Shown in pieces: positions 1-14,599 of a DNA stretch of 64,000 bases (the stretch's first letter is position 1; each line of letters starts with the position of its first letter). The DNA is from Volutella citrinella. Its lineage: Eukaryota; Ascomycota; Sordariomycetes; Hypocreales; Nectriaceae. Below the pieces are notes generated by a model. The model made no database searches. It saw only the letters and a list, made by a program, of their open reading frames with translations, and was not told the DNA's origin. The position numbers and the translations under genes are program-made. The stretch lies in assembly GCA_034401135.1 (NCBI GenBank), contig JAWZSP010000005.1, positions 3,596,001-3,660,000 on the forward strand, read 5' to 3'.

Positions 1-1122
1 TTGGGGATCACATCGGCGATCTGGACACCCTCGGGCAGATAGATGGCCGTCATCGCGTGGGCCTGGTCCTCGGGCTTGGTTGCCACAACCTTGAGTCCGA
101 GGTCCGCAACGGCCTTCTTGACCTTGTCGGACGCCTCCTTGTGGATCTGAAAGCGCTCAGCAAGCGGCCGGGACAGGATCTGGGTCAGACCGGTGTTGAG
201 AGCGTGGACGAGCTGGGGCGAAGGGGTGGCAAAGTAAGAGGGCTTCTTAGCCTCGTAGTTCCTCATGACTGTTTGGCACACGGAGGGTCAGCCAACCTAT
301 CCATCAATGGCCCAGTGTAGGGGTTCAACTCACTTGGCAGCCAGTTCTTGATAGAAGCGAAGTAAGAGGCAGGGGGGGTCTTGCGGTTCTCGAAGACCTT
401 GAGCGCCCGGCCGCTGAAGAAGGAGATGGACAGACCGGCAGGCACGCCAATGGCCTTCTGGCTGGCCGTGACGACGACATCCAGATCCCACTCATCAAAG
501 GCAATCTCCTCGCAGGCAACACTGCACACACCGTCGACGACGACGAGCGTCTCGGGGGAGACACGGCGCACCATGGCTGTCAAGTCCTTAAGCTCGCTGA
601 GCACGCCGGTCGAGGTGTCGACGTGGGTGACGGTCAGGACCTTGTACTTCTTCTCCGAGAGGGCCTTCTCGACGGCAGCAAGCTCTGGGCGGCCGCCAAC
701 CTCGCCATCGAGCTGGGTGACCTTGGCGCCGTAGGTGGTTAGGCAGTCAGCAAAGCGGTCGCCGAAGTAGCCGGTGCTGAGAAGCAGGACATCCTCGCCG
801 GCCTCGACCAGGTTGGCGGAGACGAGATCCCAGCCAAGGGTGCCGGAGCCGGAGATGACGAAGGGCTGGGCGGCGGGGTCGGTCGACTGGAAGAGCTGTC
901 GGAGCTGGGTAAGGGTGTCGCCGAAGACGCTGACGAACTCGGGGCCGACGTGGCTCTCACTGCGGATATGGGCGGTTAGTGGTGGGCCGCGCTTGGGTAC
1001 CTAGATAAGTAGGTAGAGGGTAAGGGAATTTACCTGTAGTGGCTCATGGACTGGAGGACGGCATCGTCGAACTCAATGGGGCCCGGGATGAGCAGGGTCG
1101 AGTGCGGGGGTTGGGTAGACAT
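1..1122 (-). CDS. AGX1: Alanine-glyoxylate/serine-pyruvate aminotransferase (3' end cut by window edge)
   Basis: A PLP-dependent class V aminotransferase that converts glyoxylate plus alanine to glycine plus pyruvate. Exons on the minus strand are 1122-1034, 959-334 and 268-1; the introns have GTAAAT and GTGAGT donors and keep phase. The start reads MSTQPPHSTLLIPGPIEF, the usual fungal N-terminus. The PLP-lysine motif VVTASQKAIGVPAGLS and the segment LPIMRNYEAKKPSYFATP fit the family. The C-terminus, and any peroxisomal signal on it, lies outside the window. The frame stays open upstream to an ATG at 1362 (sequence starts MEGRTSKAVV). That would add 80 residues rich in Arg and Ser with only two acidic residues, like a mitochondrial presequence, so the true start may be 1362. 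The family call is firm; the start is not. Confidence 0.9.
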
Positions 1123-1362
1123 GGTGGACGAGTTGCGGCGGGTTGATACAGCAGTAGAGGACGTGGCGGTAGGGAAAGGAGAGGGGGGAAGGAGGGGAGA
1201 AGAAGAGGCGGCAGAAGGGGAAGATGAAGGGTTCAAATGCTTCGAGACGAGCGAGATCCTGCCGGCCGACGAGGAGTAGCTCCTGGATGCGGAGGCGGGG
1301 CTGCCCTCGGCGACAGAGCCGGGGCTGCGGGGCACGACGGCCTTGCTGGTGCGTCCCTCCAT

Positions 1363-3440
1363 AGCGATACCTCTCAAGCCAATGCCCCCAAGTTTCAGCG
1401 CCTTCCAACCACTAGCAGCGACACTGCGGGTTCCACCCGATGCCACTCTCCCTACTCCCAGTCGTCCGCCTACTCCTCCTCCTCCCGCTACGGCTGCTGC
1501 GCCGACGCGAAGCAATCGTAGGCCCGCCAGTTTCGATGGGGTGCTGAACCAACCGGGACAGCGATGGAGCGTCTTTCCCCCCGCGAAGGGCGCGGAAGAC
1601 GTCCCGGGTGTATTTGTACTGACAGGCAAGGGCCGTGCCGAGTCCGGAGATTGGTCGCTGTTGGCTCGGATGCAGGTACCGAACGGAAGCTGGCCGAGGG
1701 GTGGTTGCGTCTGCCTTTCAGAGTGTGTTGGTGTGTGTGCGTGAATGTGGTGCGTGGGAGAACAGGTCCGGGTGGGAGAGACGAGAGACCGTGGAGCTGT
1801 TGAAGACGTTGGGCGAACCCACGGCGGCCGATTGGTAATAATGCCATGGGCCAAGCACTTCGCACCATTGGAATGAGGACCGGGTGCCTTAATTGCTCGT
1901 TACTCCTGTGCTCGTAGTACGACTGGGAGCCACTCGACGGCTTCTGTGATCGGTCCCAGGGCTCCTGGCCGGGGTCCAGTAGTGGATTCCTTGGGGCTAT
2001 GGAGAGCTGCTGGTCCGTTACCGGCGACACCCAGAGGGATGCCCCGCGGACAACGCCCAGTATCACAACACAACATCGGGGGTTCGGGGTTCTTCAGTGG
2101 TAAGGTGCCATTGGCCAGTAGAATTCACGTCTCATCGTAGCTGGATTTCCGAGCCCTTTCCATTGTATACGAGCGACAAGTAAAGGCATCGGCATTGTGT
2201 CGTATAGTTTGTCTTTGGTGAGATCGGCCATTAGTTTAACCCCAACCTCGACCAGAATGCGGGCAGTCGTCATCGGGATGCCCAATTAGGAAGTTCAGAA
2301 CCAACAGCCCAGGATGGGTGTGGACTGAAAAAGAATGACCCGGCAAATCGATGCGCGCAGGATACCATTCCAGGCCATAAGCATTTCAAATCGTGCAGAG
2401 TACCTATTATCCGCAAGGATGCTCTGATAGGTGCTTCAATTGTAATTCGGCGTTCCTGGCAGACTGGATATGCAGATACGTTAAGGCAAGAACAGCATTA
2501 ACTTGGTTTATCATAATACCTAAGTATTATGGCTACAAAGATTGAGAAACCTAACGGGATTAGAACGTTTGTGATGCTTGTGCTCCCATGGCCAACTGGG
2601 CGAGATCCCATGAGCGATGACGTTGGTGTTGACACCGTTGGTCATGTAAGATCTCACATCGCATCCGACGCTCTGGTACAGATTGGCTCTTCGTCTTCCT
2701 CGATTCTCCGAATGCTGATGACAACCTCAGGACTCGGGCCCGGGAAGCAACCCGCTGTGACTCATGAGGACCCAATTGGCAAGACGCTTGCCGCCGCGCT
2801 GAGGATAAACCCGGCATTCTCATGCAAGCCATGTTCGCACATGCCCCGTGCCACCAAATTCAATCTGGGAATCTCACTCATGCGAACCTCCCTAGGCCTG
2901 CGCACAACGAATAGGCCTGTGGCGGGGCTTCCGTGACGCTGACCGCGCAGGTTGACCTGAAAGAATCTCTACGAGCTGAGCCCTAGCCATGCCTTTCCTG
3001 TCATGCCCAATTTTCCTGCTGGCCCCGTGATGGTTATTTCGCGGGAGCGCCCATAGCGTACCCGTGGAGCTGGACCCTGTTTCTCCCGGCTGGTGCCCCG
3101 TGGCTTGCCTCTGGATGGGCGCCTCATGCGAAATTTCTCGGAATAAACCCACACAGGGCTGACTGTGGCCGTCGTTAGACCGTATACGCCCAGTTGGCCG
3201 AATGGCTGCGTTGCTAGGTGGCTGCGCTTACTGGTACAACCAAGAGCCGTGACTGGTTTGCTCAGGAATGGAGGGCCTAAATCGAGCAGCCATGATGGCC
3301 GATGTCTTGATGAGGGCGCCCACCCAGGTGTCATATAAAGGTCAGCCGCAGTCTCTCAGCCCAGAGCAGCACCACCACCCATCCAAACATCAACACTCTG
3401 CAATTGCATCTCGCACACTTGCCTGATTCCACCTACCTCA
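1363..3440. other. Intergenic region, no supported gene
   Basis: The leader and promoter of the aminotransferase lie on the left and the promoter of the alpha/beta hydrolase on the right. The open frames here have no recognisable domain and no coherent exon structure. A tRNA-like A-box (TTGGCCGAATGG near 3194) has no matching B-box, so no tRNA is called. Confidence 0.5.
3334..3339 (+). promoter_or_regulatory. TATA box of the alpha/beta hydrolase gene
   Basis: TATAAA lies 107 bp before the ATG at 3441. It is followed by a CA-rich leader (CAGCACCACCACCCATCC), the usual look of a short fungal 5' UTR. Confidence 0.5.
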
Positions 3441-4475
3441 ATGTTCAATCTCAATCTCAGCTACCAGTGGCTTCACTTCACCCGGCCCTCGGGCCCTCCC
3501 GCCCCGGTGCCCGAGGGCCTTGAGCGGCATTGGATCACCACGCCGTCTGGCAAGCTGGAGCTTCTCTCCGCCATCCCCTCGCCGTCCACTGAGCGCGTGA
3601 GCCCGCCCGTCTTCTTCTGCCATGGCGGCATGGGCTGCGCCTGGGTGTGGGCCGACTACATGCGCTTCCTGGCGGCCAACGGGGTTCCCTGCTATGCCAT
3701 CTCGCTGCGCGGCCACGGCGAGAGCTGGTACCCGTCCTACCTGCGCATGGCCTTTGCGACACCACGCGCCCGCCTAGCCGACGACCTCGTCGCCGGCATC
3801 GAGTGGGTGCAGGAGCGCGAGGGCAGCGAGGTCATCCTCGTTGGCCACTCGAGCGGCGGTGGCTTAAGCCAGGGCATCTTGGGCCAAGGCCGAGCCGACG
3901 TCAAGGCGCTGGCGCTCCTCGGAGCAGTCCCAGCTTATGGATCGTGAGTTATCACACACAAGCAGCTAGACGGAGCAAGACTGACAAACCACCGCAGGAT
4001 GGGCGTGTACATGAACTGGTGGCGGTTCGACCCTTGGTTCACGGTCCGCATGATCTTCCACGGCTACCACCCCAACTCGCCGCTGTCGCACCCGATCCTC
4101 ACGCACCGCATCTTCTTCGGCGACAAGTTCCCGCTCTCGGCCGTCGTCCCCTTCCAGCGCCGCCTCAACCGTTACGAGAGCTATTTCTGGCCCTTTAGCA
4201 TGATGATGCCCTTCGCCAAGGCCGCCGACATCCTGCGCCATGTGCGCAACCAGAACACCGGCGCCGACAGCGTGCTGGTGCTTGCCGGATCGCAGGACAA
4301 GCTGATGACGCCCCAAGTGACGCGCGAGACGGCACAGTTCTACCGCGACGCGGCCAACAAGGGCGCCGGCGTGAGGATGGAGCTGGTGGAGGGCGCGGGC
4401 CATCACTTGCAGAACGACGTGCAGTGGGAGGACGGCGCGGCCAAGCTGTTGGACTTTGTCAAGACCGTCGCCTGA
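3441..4475 (+). CDS. Alpha/beta-hydrolase fold protein
   Basis: Two exons, 3441-3943 and 3998-4475, joined across a 54-bp GTGAGT..CAG intron, give 326 residues. The fold is shown by an HGG oxyanion segment (residues 61-63), the nucleophile elbow GHSSGG with Ser137, a likely acid Asp268 in LAGSQDKLMTP and the catalytic His303 in EGAGHHLQ. There is no signal peptide or membrane segment, so a cytosolic lysophospholipase/esterase-like enzyme is likely, but the substrate cannot be read from sequence. A cap-like insert lies between the nucleophile and the acid (about residues 170-255, rich in Trp, Tyr and Phe). A TATA box lies 107 bp upstream. It runs in the same direction as the Sm protein gene but shares no obvious function with it. 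Confidence 0.85.
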
Positions 4476-4999
4476 GGCAGTCGGGCGTAACATGGCGGTG
4501 ACGAAACACACACGACTCTGTAGATTTACTTGTATACTAGCTGTAAGACCTGATCATGAGAAGGAGCAACATACAATCGAGATGGGATATCTGTCGTTGG
4601 CACTGTAATATCCCATCCCTTGGGCTACAAACCGCGATATTTTGGAGTGGATGCACTTGCAAGCCAAATTTACGTGAATTTCACAATATTTCAATCGAGC
4701 CCCCTTATGTTTCCTCAATTAATTAATTGCATCTTGTTGAACACATTCCCTTGTAAGCCATCGCAAATACACACCCTGTTGCTGGCCCAGTTAGGTACTC
4801 CACGCCATCCTCAGGCCCCACCGCCCATTCAAGCAACCACACCAGGCGCAGGGCTGACAAGGTCCACCTTTGAGAAAACCCATCGCCGCCAAACAGCACC
4901 TCCACTGAGCCTCAGCCTCGCCCTCGTCGCCAAAACTTCCCACCCGCCGCATCGCACTCCCCACCCCCATCGCCACCTTACACAGACACAACCGCCAAG
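4476..4999. other. Intergenic region before SmF
   Basis: Contains the 3' end of the hydrolase gene and a C-rich, TATA-less leader in front of SmF. No gene seen. Confidence 0.5.
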
Positions 5000-5435
5000 A
5001 TGAGTTTCGTGCCCATCAACCCGAGGCCTATGCTCAATGACCTGTGAGTCCCCCTCCTGCACATATCCCCATGCAGCCCGCCCACGGCAGCTTCCCCGGC
5101 CATCAAGCGACACCAGCTAACCAGGACGCGCACGCGTACACAGCGTCGACAAGGACATCGTCGTCCGTCTCAAGTGGGGGCAAACCGAGTACAAGGGAAG
5201 ACTCGTCAGTATCGACAGCTACATGAACATCCAGCTTAGCGACACCGTCGAGTTCATCGACGACAAGGAGACGGGCACTCTCGGCCAGGTCCTGATTCGG
5301 TATGTTGGCACACAATGCCCGCGACGTAAGTGTCTTTCAGGACTAACATGGCTGCGCTCTCTTAGATGTAACAACGTTCTCTGGATTCGAGGTGCCAACC
5401 AGGGCGAGGGCGCCGATGTCAGGATGGAGGACTAG
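5000..5435 (+). CDS. smf1: Small nuclear ribonucleoprotein Sm F
   Basis: Three small exons (5000-5043, 5144-5299, 5366-5435) give an 89-residue protein, the normal size for SmF. The N-terminus [15 protein letters not shown] is typical of SmF. The Sm1 motif covers [25 protein letters not shown], and the Sm2 motif ends in [11 protein letters not shown], where Cys-Asn-Asn is the RNA-binding loop. SmF forms the heptameric ring on U1, U2, U4 and U5 snRNAs with SmB, D1, D2, D3, E and G. All splice junctions restore the conserved sequence (L/VDKD, IR/CNN). The gene is convergent with the PRMT5 gene, whose product methylates other Sm proteins (B, D1, D3) at RG tails; SmF itself has no RG tail. Confidence 0.95.
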
Positions 5436-5879
5436 ACGCGTGCGCGGTGATCGAATTGCAAAGACGACTTGGGCGACAACGAAGCGAGCTACCGGCGCCA
5501 ACGAGTCCCGGATTCAAGCGTTGCCGAGGAAATACCACTGAGAAGAAGGATCTAGGCTCGGCAAGGAAATGGATAAAAAGTGCTGGGCCATGATAAGACC
5601 GGCGTCCCGATAATCAAGCCAGCCATAAATCGAACAACGACGATCACGACGGCAGTTGGCTTCCATGGCGTATGTTCTGGGTATTCTATGATCCAGCAGG
5701 ATTTGCATTGACCTGATTTACCCCTCTCCGGCCTAAAATACGCCATACGAACCAACGCTTCGTTCATTCATAAAATACAGAACTTTTTTTGCCATACACT
5801 ATTCTAGCCTCACTACCCAGACCAGGATCATATATGTGACATCCATCTACCATCATTCATCGCTCATACATAGGCCGAT
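5436..5879. other. Convergent 3' intergenic region between SmF and PRMT5
   Basis: Holds the 3' UTRs of two genes facing each other. No coding signal seen. Confidence 0.5.
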
Positions 5880-8431
5880 TTACATCAGGCACGCAACCTC
5901 GCGGCTGCTGCACAGCTCCGACGATCCCACCTTGACCCGCGTCTCGGGGCCGACCCACGTCCATGCCTCAATCAACCACTCGTACCAGACGCGAGTGTCA
6001 TCTGTCTGTCTCCACATGCTAACTTCAAGCTCAGTATCCGCAGGGAAGTAAAGGGGCTTCTATAGCATCGGGTGTCAGTTCAGTCCTCGCATTGTAAGCA
6101 GTGGCTCCTTGGAGTACGGCATACCTTGATGGGGAAGAAGATGGGGAACCAGGAGATCATGTCTTTGCTCTTCTGGTCGATTCGCTCCGGGTGGATGCTG
6201 ATCTCGACCTTGGCGCCGGCATTGCGCTCCACCTGCGACTCGTACAGCGTCGACTCAAAGTATCCAGCCAGGCCATGGGTGACGCCCCTGGTTCGGCACA
6301 CAAACGTAAGGTGGCAGTATCGCGAGTTGTGGTCGTTTGCACCAGCAGCTCCAGCCATACTGCCTCCCCCGCCACCAACCACACCGCCGCTGCGCCTGGC
6401 TTCGATGACGGAAAGAGTCTCCTCCGGCAGCGGGTGCGAGAACTCCCACGCCTCTTGGAAACGAGGGTGTCCAGGGACGCGCTGAGAGACAAAGTCGAGG
6501 GCGTACAAGCGTACCACCCAGGGGATCTCGAAGGCGTTCTTATCCGTGGGAAGACGGGACAGCAAGTCGCTATGGATCTTGGGTGTAGAAATGGGGCTCA
6601 GGTGCGCCGTATACGAGCTTGGGATGGAGATGCCGTGGGGCTTGGAGATGACGTGCTGGATACCGTCCAGGCATTCCGGGGACAGCTCATTGTCGCCAAA
6701 TGAGCCCAGGAGCTCAGAGATGAGGATGTCAACTTTGCCGTATACGGGTCCATCAGCCGTCTCGGACAAGACGGGGCCCTTCCATGTCCGCATGTCCGTC
6801 TTCACTACCGTCACCTTGTTATCCCAGACCATTTCGTTCTGTCGCAGAAGATAGACGTAGGCGTTGGGGTTCTTCTCAACGGCCCACATATCAATAACCA
6901 CATCAGCCTCCTTGGCAGCCTTGAGCGCTCGCGTAACCAAGGGCCCACGTCCGGAGCCGGCAACAGCCACGACGACGGCACCCTCCTTCGAGGTGGGCTT
7001 GCCAAGCTCCTTCCACTCCGACAGAGCTTCGTACACGGCCGTCTCGTATTGGTCATACTTGACAGGGTCGCCTTCGAAAACTTCGTACGTGGCTGACTCG
7101 AGGTTATCCGAGAGCGGTTGGAGGGGAGACTGGAGCCAATCCTGGAAACTGGTCAGTGTTGGGCCCTCGAGGGCTGAGAATACGGGCTGCTGGCCCTCGA
7201 GCCACCTCAGGTAGGAGATGTAAGGGTTGACACCATCCCTGGACCGATCGGGCATGTTCTGAGCCTCGGCCAGCGTGGGAAACTCATTGTCATCCAGTGG
7301 TCCACTGATTTTAGACATGAGACCCTGAGCATCTCCAGTAAGGCTGGAGACATCAGGACCGGCATCGCAGAGCAGGATCCAAGGAGCATTCTTAAGGCGC
7401 ATGTAAGAAAAGACCATGTCCTGGTGGTGCTTTGACAGCGAGGGGTGACCGCCCTTGTTGGCCTGGAAGGTGGAAGGGCTGAAGTTGAGGTAGTGCAGGG
7501 GCTCAGCAAACCAGCGCTCCTGGAGATCCTTTTCCGGCATCACGCGGGGGATTTGCAATGCTGTGGCATGATGATATTAGCAAGCACACAAGCAGTGACA
7601 CAGCAACAAAATGAACGACGTACCAACGAATAGCCTAGGGTTGTAGCTGCAGACGCTTCGCACATGGTTCCACGAGTCCCACGCTGTGAAGAGGTCAATC
7701 TCCTTGCCCGCCGTCTTGGGAGGCTGCTCAGGTTGAAGCGAGGACAGGACCGGACCGTGAGGCTCAAGCCCAGGCTCCCGATACATGGGCATCTGCACGA
7801 GGAATGTAAGTTTGTTGCCGATGGCTAGAGCCTCCTCGACTGCGCGAGAGTACTGGGCCAGTCCTTGATTGCCGCCATCCTTTGAGGCATCACGCAACGG
7901 GCCGGCGATGATGATGCTTCGGACGCCACAGAAGTTTGCGTAGTTGACCTCGAGGTTCAGCACCTGGCGCGAGATGCTCGAGACAATCGGGTTGGTGGAG
8001 CACAGGTCGATCCAAGGGCTGATGCAGGCCGTGTACGTGTTGACGGCTGGACTCGGGAATAGACCAGTGTCCTTGGGCGTCAGAGGGGGCAGGACGGGGT
8101 CCGCCACAGCAGCAGTGAGAGTGGTGGTGTTCTTCTCTCCAGCCTGGGCCACCTTCTCCAGGTGCTCCTTGACAAGGGCGAACACACGTTCCCGGAAGTG
8201 GGAGTTGGTGATAGGTGTGGTTGCAAAGGAGATCTGGCAGGACTTGAGTATATTGGTCCGAGACTGTGGGCAGTTTCATGATGCGATGTGACTTACACCG
8301 TGATTCAAAAGATGACCATACTCGACGTCGGTCAAGGGCTCATCCCGGACCGAATCATGCTGGCCGAGATGAAGGGTCGGTCGCTGCGGCTCCAGATTGG
8401 GCATCCCGAAGGAGAAGCCGTCGGATCCCAT
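5880..8431 (-). CDS. PRMT5: Protein arginine N-methyltransferase 5 (type II, PRMT5/Skb1/Hsl7)
   Basis: Four exons on the minus strand (8431-8297, 8233-7624, 7560-6125, 6059-5880) give 786 residues, the usual size of fungal PRMT5. The enzyme makes symmetric dimethyl-arginine on Sm proteins and histones. The SAM-binding motif AVAGSGRGP lies near residues 448-456. The double-E loop SELLGSFGDNELSPE carries Glu531 and Glu540. The phenylalanine in YEVFEGDP (about residue 410) is the position that directs symmetric dimethylation in known PRMT5 enzymes. The N-terminal half is the TIM barrel and the C-terminal part the beta barrel. The first intron acceptor was placed at CCAG/ATC (8234) because a nearer AG would leave an intron of only 33 bp. 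An upstream in-frame ATG at 8503 exists, but 8431 (MGSDGFSFGMPN) looks natural. It shares a 740-bp divergent promoter with PRP43. Confidence 0.93.
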
Positions 8432-9171
8432 GTTGGTGTTGTCGCGAGAGCTAGGTTTCAGCTGTGCGGTGAGATGAGATTTCAGCCGGATGAAGAAAAA
8501 CACCCCGCCGAGAGAGAGGTCAAGTGGAAAGACAGCCGCCGGCAGGAGGGCCGCGCAGAATCACTCACAGTTAGGTTATGGGACTCGAACAGATGGAATC
8601 GCCGCCCAACAGGTGCCCGGAATCCAGAACTTCGCCAAGACTAGCGATGACCAGAGACAAAGGCGAACTTCCAATTCCACAATAATGGCAGTTTTTGGCG
8701 GGGTGGATACTATCCAAGTGCCAAGGACCCTTGGGGGGAAAAAGGCACAGTGTGCGACGCAGCAAGCGGCCGCCGACGGAGCCACAGACTCTAACAAGTT
8801 GCAAATTCCCTGCGCCGTCTATAACGCATAAATCTTCGCGCCTCAATTATTCATATACTGTTTTCTGTCATTCTTTTTTTCGATCTATTTTCCCTAGGCA
8901 CAAGAATACACCCTACCCTCCTTCCGGTCACCTAACAGTTGTGGCACAGTCTCCATCATCAGAACCCCCACCTTCTAGCACTGTACCTACCGACCCTGGA
9001 ACGTTTAGCTCCGTTTGGTGGTCCTTATCGATAAGCCGCCCGGCTCTGTCCCGCCAAAATTTTCTGGCAGTGTCAACAACCACCATCGCAGCCTTGCCAA
9101 ACGCATCACCAAATCTCACCTGGTCGGCCTCCCTCTCTCGCCACACTCATCCCCCTGCTCAGCCGAACGAC
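8432..9171. other. Shared divergent promoter region of PRMT5 and PRP43
   Basis: A 740-bp interval between two divergent start codons. It holds T-rich and C-rich tracts near 8870-8900 and 8921-8990 on the PRP43 side and no supported gene. The sequence TTTTGGCGGG occurs at 8693 on the plus strand and at 9050-9059 on the minus strand, but such a pair is not improbable by chance. Confidence 0.5.
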
Positions 9172-11683
<2,512 letters not shown>

Positions 11684-13297
11684 GGGCGTTACACCCACGC
11701 GTGCCCGTCCAATGGGGTGGGAGCAGGCTGACGAGGGCATCGGCACCCCATGATCGCCCTGAAATCTTCCATTTCGAGCCTCGCGGCGGCAATGCGGCCC
11801 TGGCCCTCTGGCCACTCATACATGTGCAATTGAATTGGCAGGATCAAACGGCGGGAGATCATCGCACCGTTGTCCCCCCTCCGCGACCTCCATCCCAGAT
11901 AAGCAGCCTGCTGAGTGGTCGGTCCAGGATTTCTCCGTCGGTTTGTGTGACACCAGAGCGGCTAGCCTTGCGGCTTCATTTCTCAACTTTCATCTAACTG
12001 CATCGTCCCTTGCCGTTTTCTTCTTGGTTTCCCGAGCCCACAATGCTCATCGTCTTTTCATGACCTGATTTTTTTGCCCTTCCGTTTGGGCGGCGTTACA
12101 AAACGGTAGCAGTATAAATGCGGGAGCAGCTGGAGCAGCTATAGCACCAGCAACTTGTTGGGGGCGTTTTTGTTCAAGTGTGAGCCGTGGTGTACATGAA
12201 CGTGCACCGAAACGCGTACCCTTGAGGTGTCCGGGGTGTGTGCGCAAGGCCGATGTGGGAGCATGGCCCAGCTCAATAACATAGATCTTAGACCAAGAGA
12301 ATGATCGATTGGGGTCCGAGAACCCTTCACACCTGCTCTAGCTGACATGGCCGTGACTGCATGACCACACACCAGATCCTTGTCTGCAGACCAAATTCAT
12401 CTTGGCTAATTACGGTTCTTAGGTTGCTCTCACAAGCTTGACACGAGCTAGAAACGACATCCCTGCCCAAGTTCCTTGCCAGTGAGCATGATTGGTAGGG
12501 CAGGGAAGCACAGAACGGTGGTAACGCATCGACCATCGACGAGGGCGTCAGTCTCAGCTGTGGCAGCAGTGCCGCGAATGGAACCCATGCCAGACGCATC
12601 CCGCTGGTATCTGCAGCCCCGGGGAGGGGGGGGGGACTGTGACAGCTGCGCCCTCCCAGGTTGCCATGCCACGGGATGACGAAAGAACAAGAAGAGTAAG
12701 AACATTGGAGGGGGCGGGCAGGCTTTGCATCGCGTGGTACATCCGGCCACACGGATTTGATATGGAGGGGAACTGTCGACGGAGCAGGCCGGGGTGGTGT
12801 CGAGCGTGTTAGTCAGGGCGACGTGCGATGGCGGGTTCTGTGGAGGCGGGAGATCGCAAAAGCAATGTCGTCCCGCGATCAAGTAACCCGAGCTCCCGGG
12901 CCGCTGGATATGACAAGTCTAACCATTCCAATCCCCCCTGGAGTCCCATCCCCGTGAAAGCCATGTGGGGGGCTTGCTAGAGGAGATGGGAAGGCTTGAG
13001 CGAGGCAAGCGAGTCGGCCAGGGACGACTCGGCCCCTGTCCGAGGGATCTGATGATGCCCATGCGCAGTATCGTGATCCGGGGGCGCAACGGACAACAGA
13101 GAGGTTGAAGCAACAGATGGAAGCATGGGAGCTGGGCATAGTTGAGGTTGGCGAGGCACGATGCCTGCCCGTTTTTGAAAGAGGGACGGGGGCAGGGCAG
13201 TTTGACATGCTGCGGATCCCTGCCCGACGAGGATATGGCACGAGGGAAGGCTTCTGTAATTCCACCCCGGCGGGTGAGCCAGGGAAAAGAGGGATCT

Positions 13298-13321
13298 GGG
13301 AGGGGGGAGGGGGGAGGGGGG
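13298..13321 (+). other. G-quadruplex-capable G-run cluster
   Basis: Four consecutive G-runs (3 to 7 G) separated by single A residues. This meets the usual intramolecular G-quadruplex pattern with one-base loops. It lies in non-coding DNA. Confidence 0.6.
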
Positions 13322-14577
13322 TTCAAGCACCCCAAGCTACGGAGTGCGTCCTTCTAATGCCGCACGGGTCGAGCCTGCTGTTGAGGCTACAAGACATATT
13401 GGGGTTCCCGAGTTCCGCATGATATGATGGGCGACGAAATGACTTCCCTACCAGGCAAAGAGCCGCCCGCGTCCATGAGGGACGCTATTGGAAAAAGCAA
13501 AGGCCCTGGCGAGGCAAGGCGAGACATCTATGCTTGGCGGTCTGGGTCGGTGCCTTGGTGTCAACCAATGAGGCCGAAGACGGGCGCCGGCAAAGAAGGC
13601 CGAGCTGCATGTTGAAGATGGCAGAATGATATGATGATTGAAAAGGCGGGCATGCCGAGTGAAATGCGGATAAGACGCAGCTTGGCCGAGTGGGACATGG
13701 GCCCTAGCCTTGCCAAAGGAGAAGCCCAGCGGCCTGTCAACGGATTCGACACGCGGGATGTGGGGATAGGTAGTAATACGGACGCAGAAGGAGAGCATCA
13801 AAGAGGGAGTCGTGTGTCGACGTTGGCGTTTCCCGCCTTGATTGGAATGAGATGCCATTGATGCGGTGGGCAGGACTGCTTCCTACTCGTATTGTATTGT
13901 AAGGAAGGCCCTTGAAGGCGATGGAAACACAATCCCAGACGGGAAGCCTCTTGAGGAGGCCCCCCGCCCCGCCCCGCGTCCCGCCATTTGGTCCGAGTCT
14001 TTCGATGAGGCCGTTGCGATTCAACCGGTGAAGCTGATGGCGATGCGACTGGGGTCAACAAGCCCCCCAGCCTGGCGCGTGGCCCCATTGGGACGATGGG
14101 GAAGAGTAATGGGATCCAATCCAATTGCTCAGCCAGCAAGCAGAGACAGGCCAGATACCAGGAGCCAGGTGCTGGCCAGGGCAGGGCCCTCCCCTGGAGA
14201 GTGAGAGTCAAGTCATGTACGGTGCTGGGTATCAGCCGGGAAGAGGGCCATAGCTCTCCGCAGTGGTTCCCTGTAGATATATCATGTAGCTGCTACGGCC
14301 GGCCTGTAGGTGAGTAAGTAGCTAAGGTACGCAGCGGTAGACACTTCCAATAGTAGTCTATTTGGGTCCAGTGGCATGAGGACCATGAGGATGAGGGTCC
14401 ATCCATATGCCTGGGCCGTGCTCTGTGTTGTGCATGAAAGATGAAAGGGCGCCCCTCCCAATGCGAAAGGAAGGCAGCGCGTCTGACTGTTGCACTGCAT
14501 GGCAACGGCTCGGCCCTATTGGCCCGGGTCCACGCTCTTCGGCCGAGTGAGCGCGGCCCGTCGTATTCTGGCGGGTA

Positions 14578-14599
14578 CTGCTGCTGCTGCTGCTGCTGC
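14578..14599 (+). repeat. CTG trinucleotide microsatellite
   Basis: Seven perfect CTG units in tandem in non-coding DNA. Confidence 0.85.

Noticed and set aside
3190..3280. tRNA-like A-box TTGGCCGAATGG near 3194
   Set aside because: No B-box (GGTTCGAATCC-like) at a proper distance and no acceptor stem pairing seen.
8264..8296. Short first intron (33 bp) in the PRMT5 gene
   Set aside because: Too short for a fungal intron. Using the acceptor at 8234 gives a 63-bp intron and the well-conserved junction LLNHG/ISFATTPITN.
8693..9059. Inverted copies of TTTTGGCGGG in the PRMT5/PRP43 promoter, resembling E2F/MBF sites
   Set aside because: About half an exact 10-bp match of this kind is expected by chance in 740 bp, and the core differs from the strict consensus.
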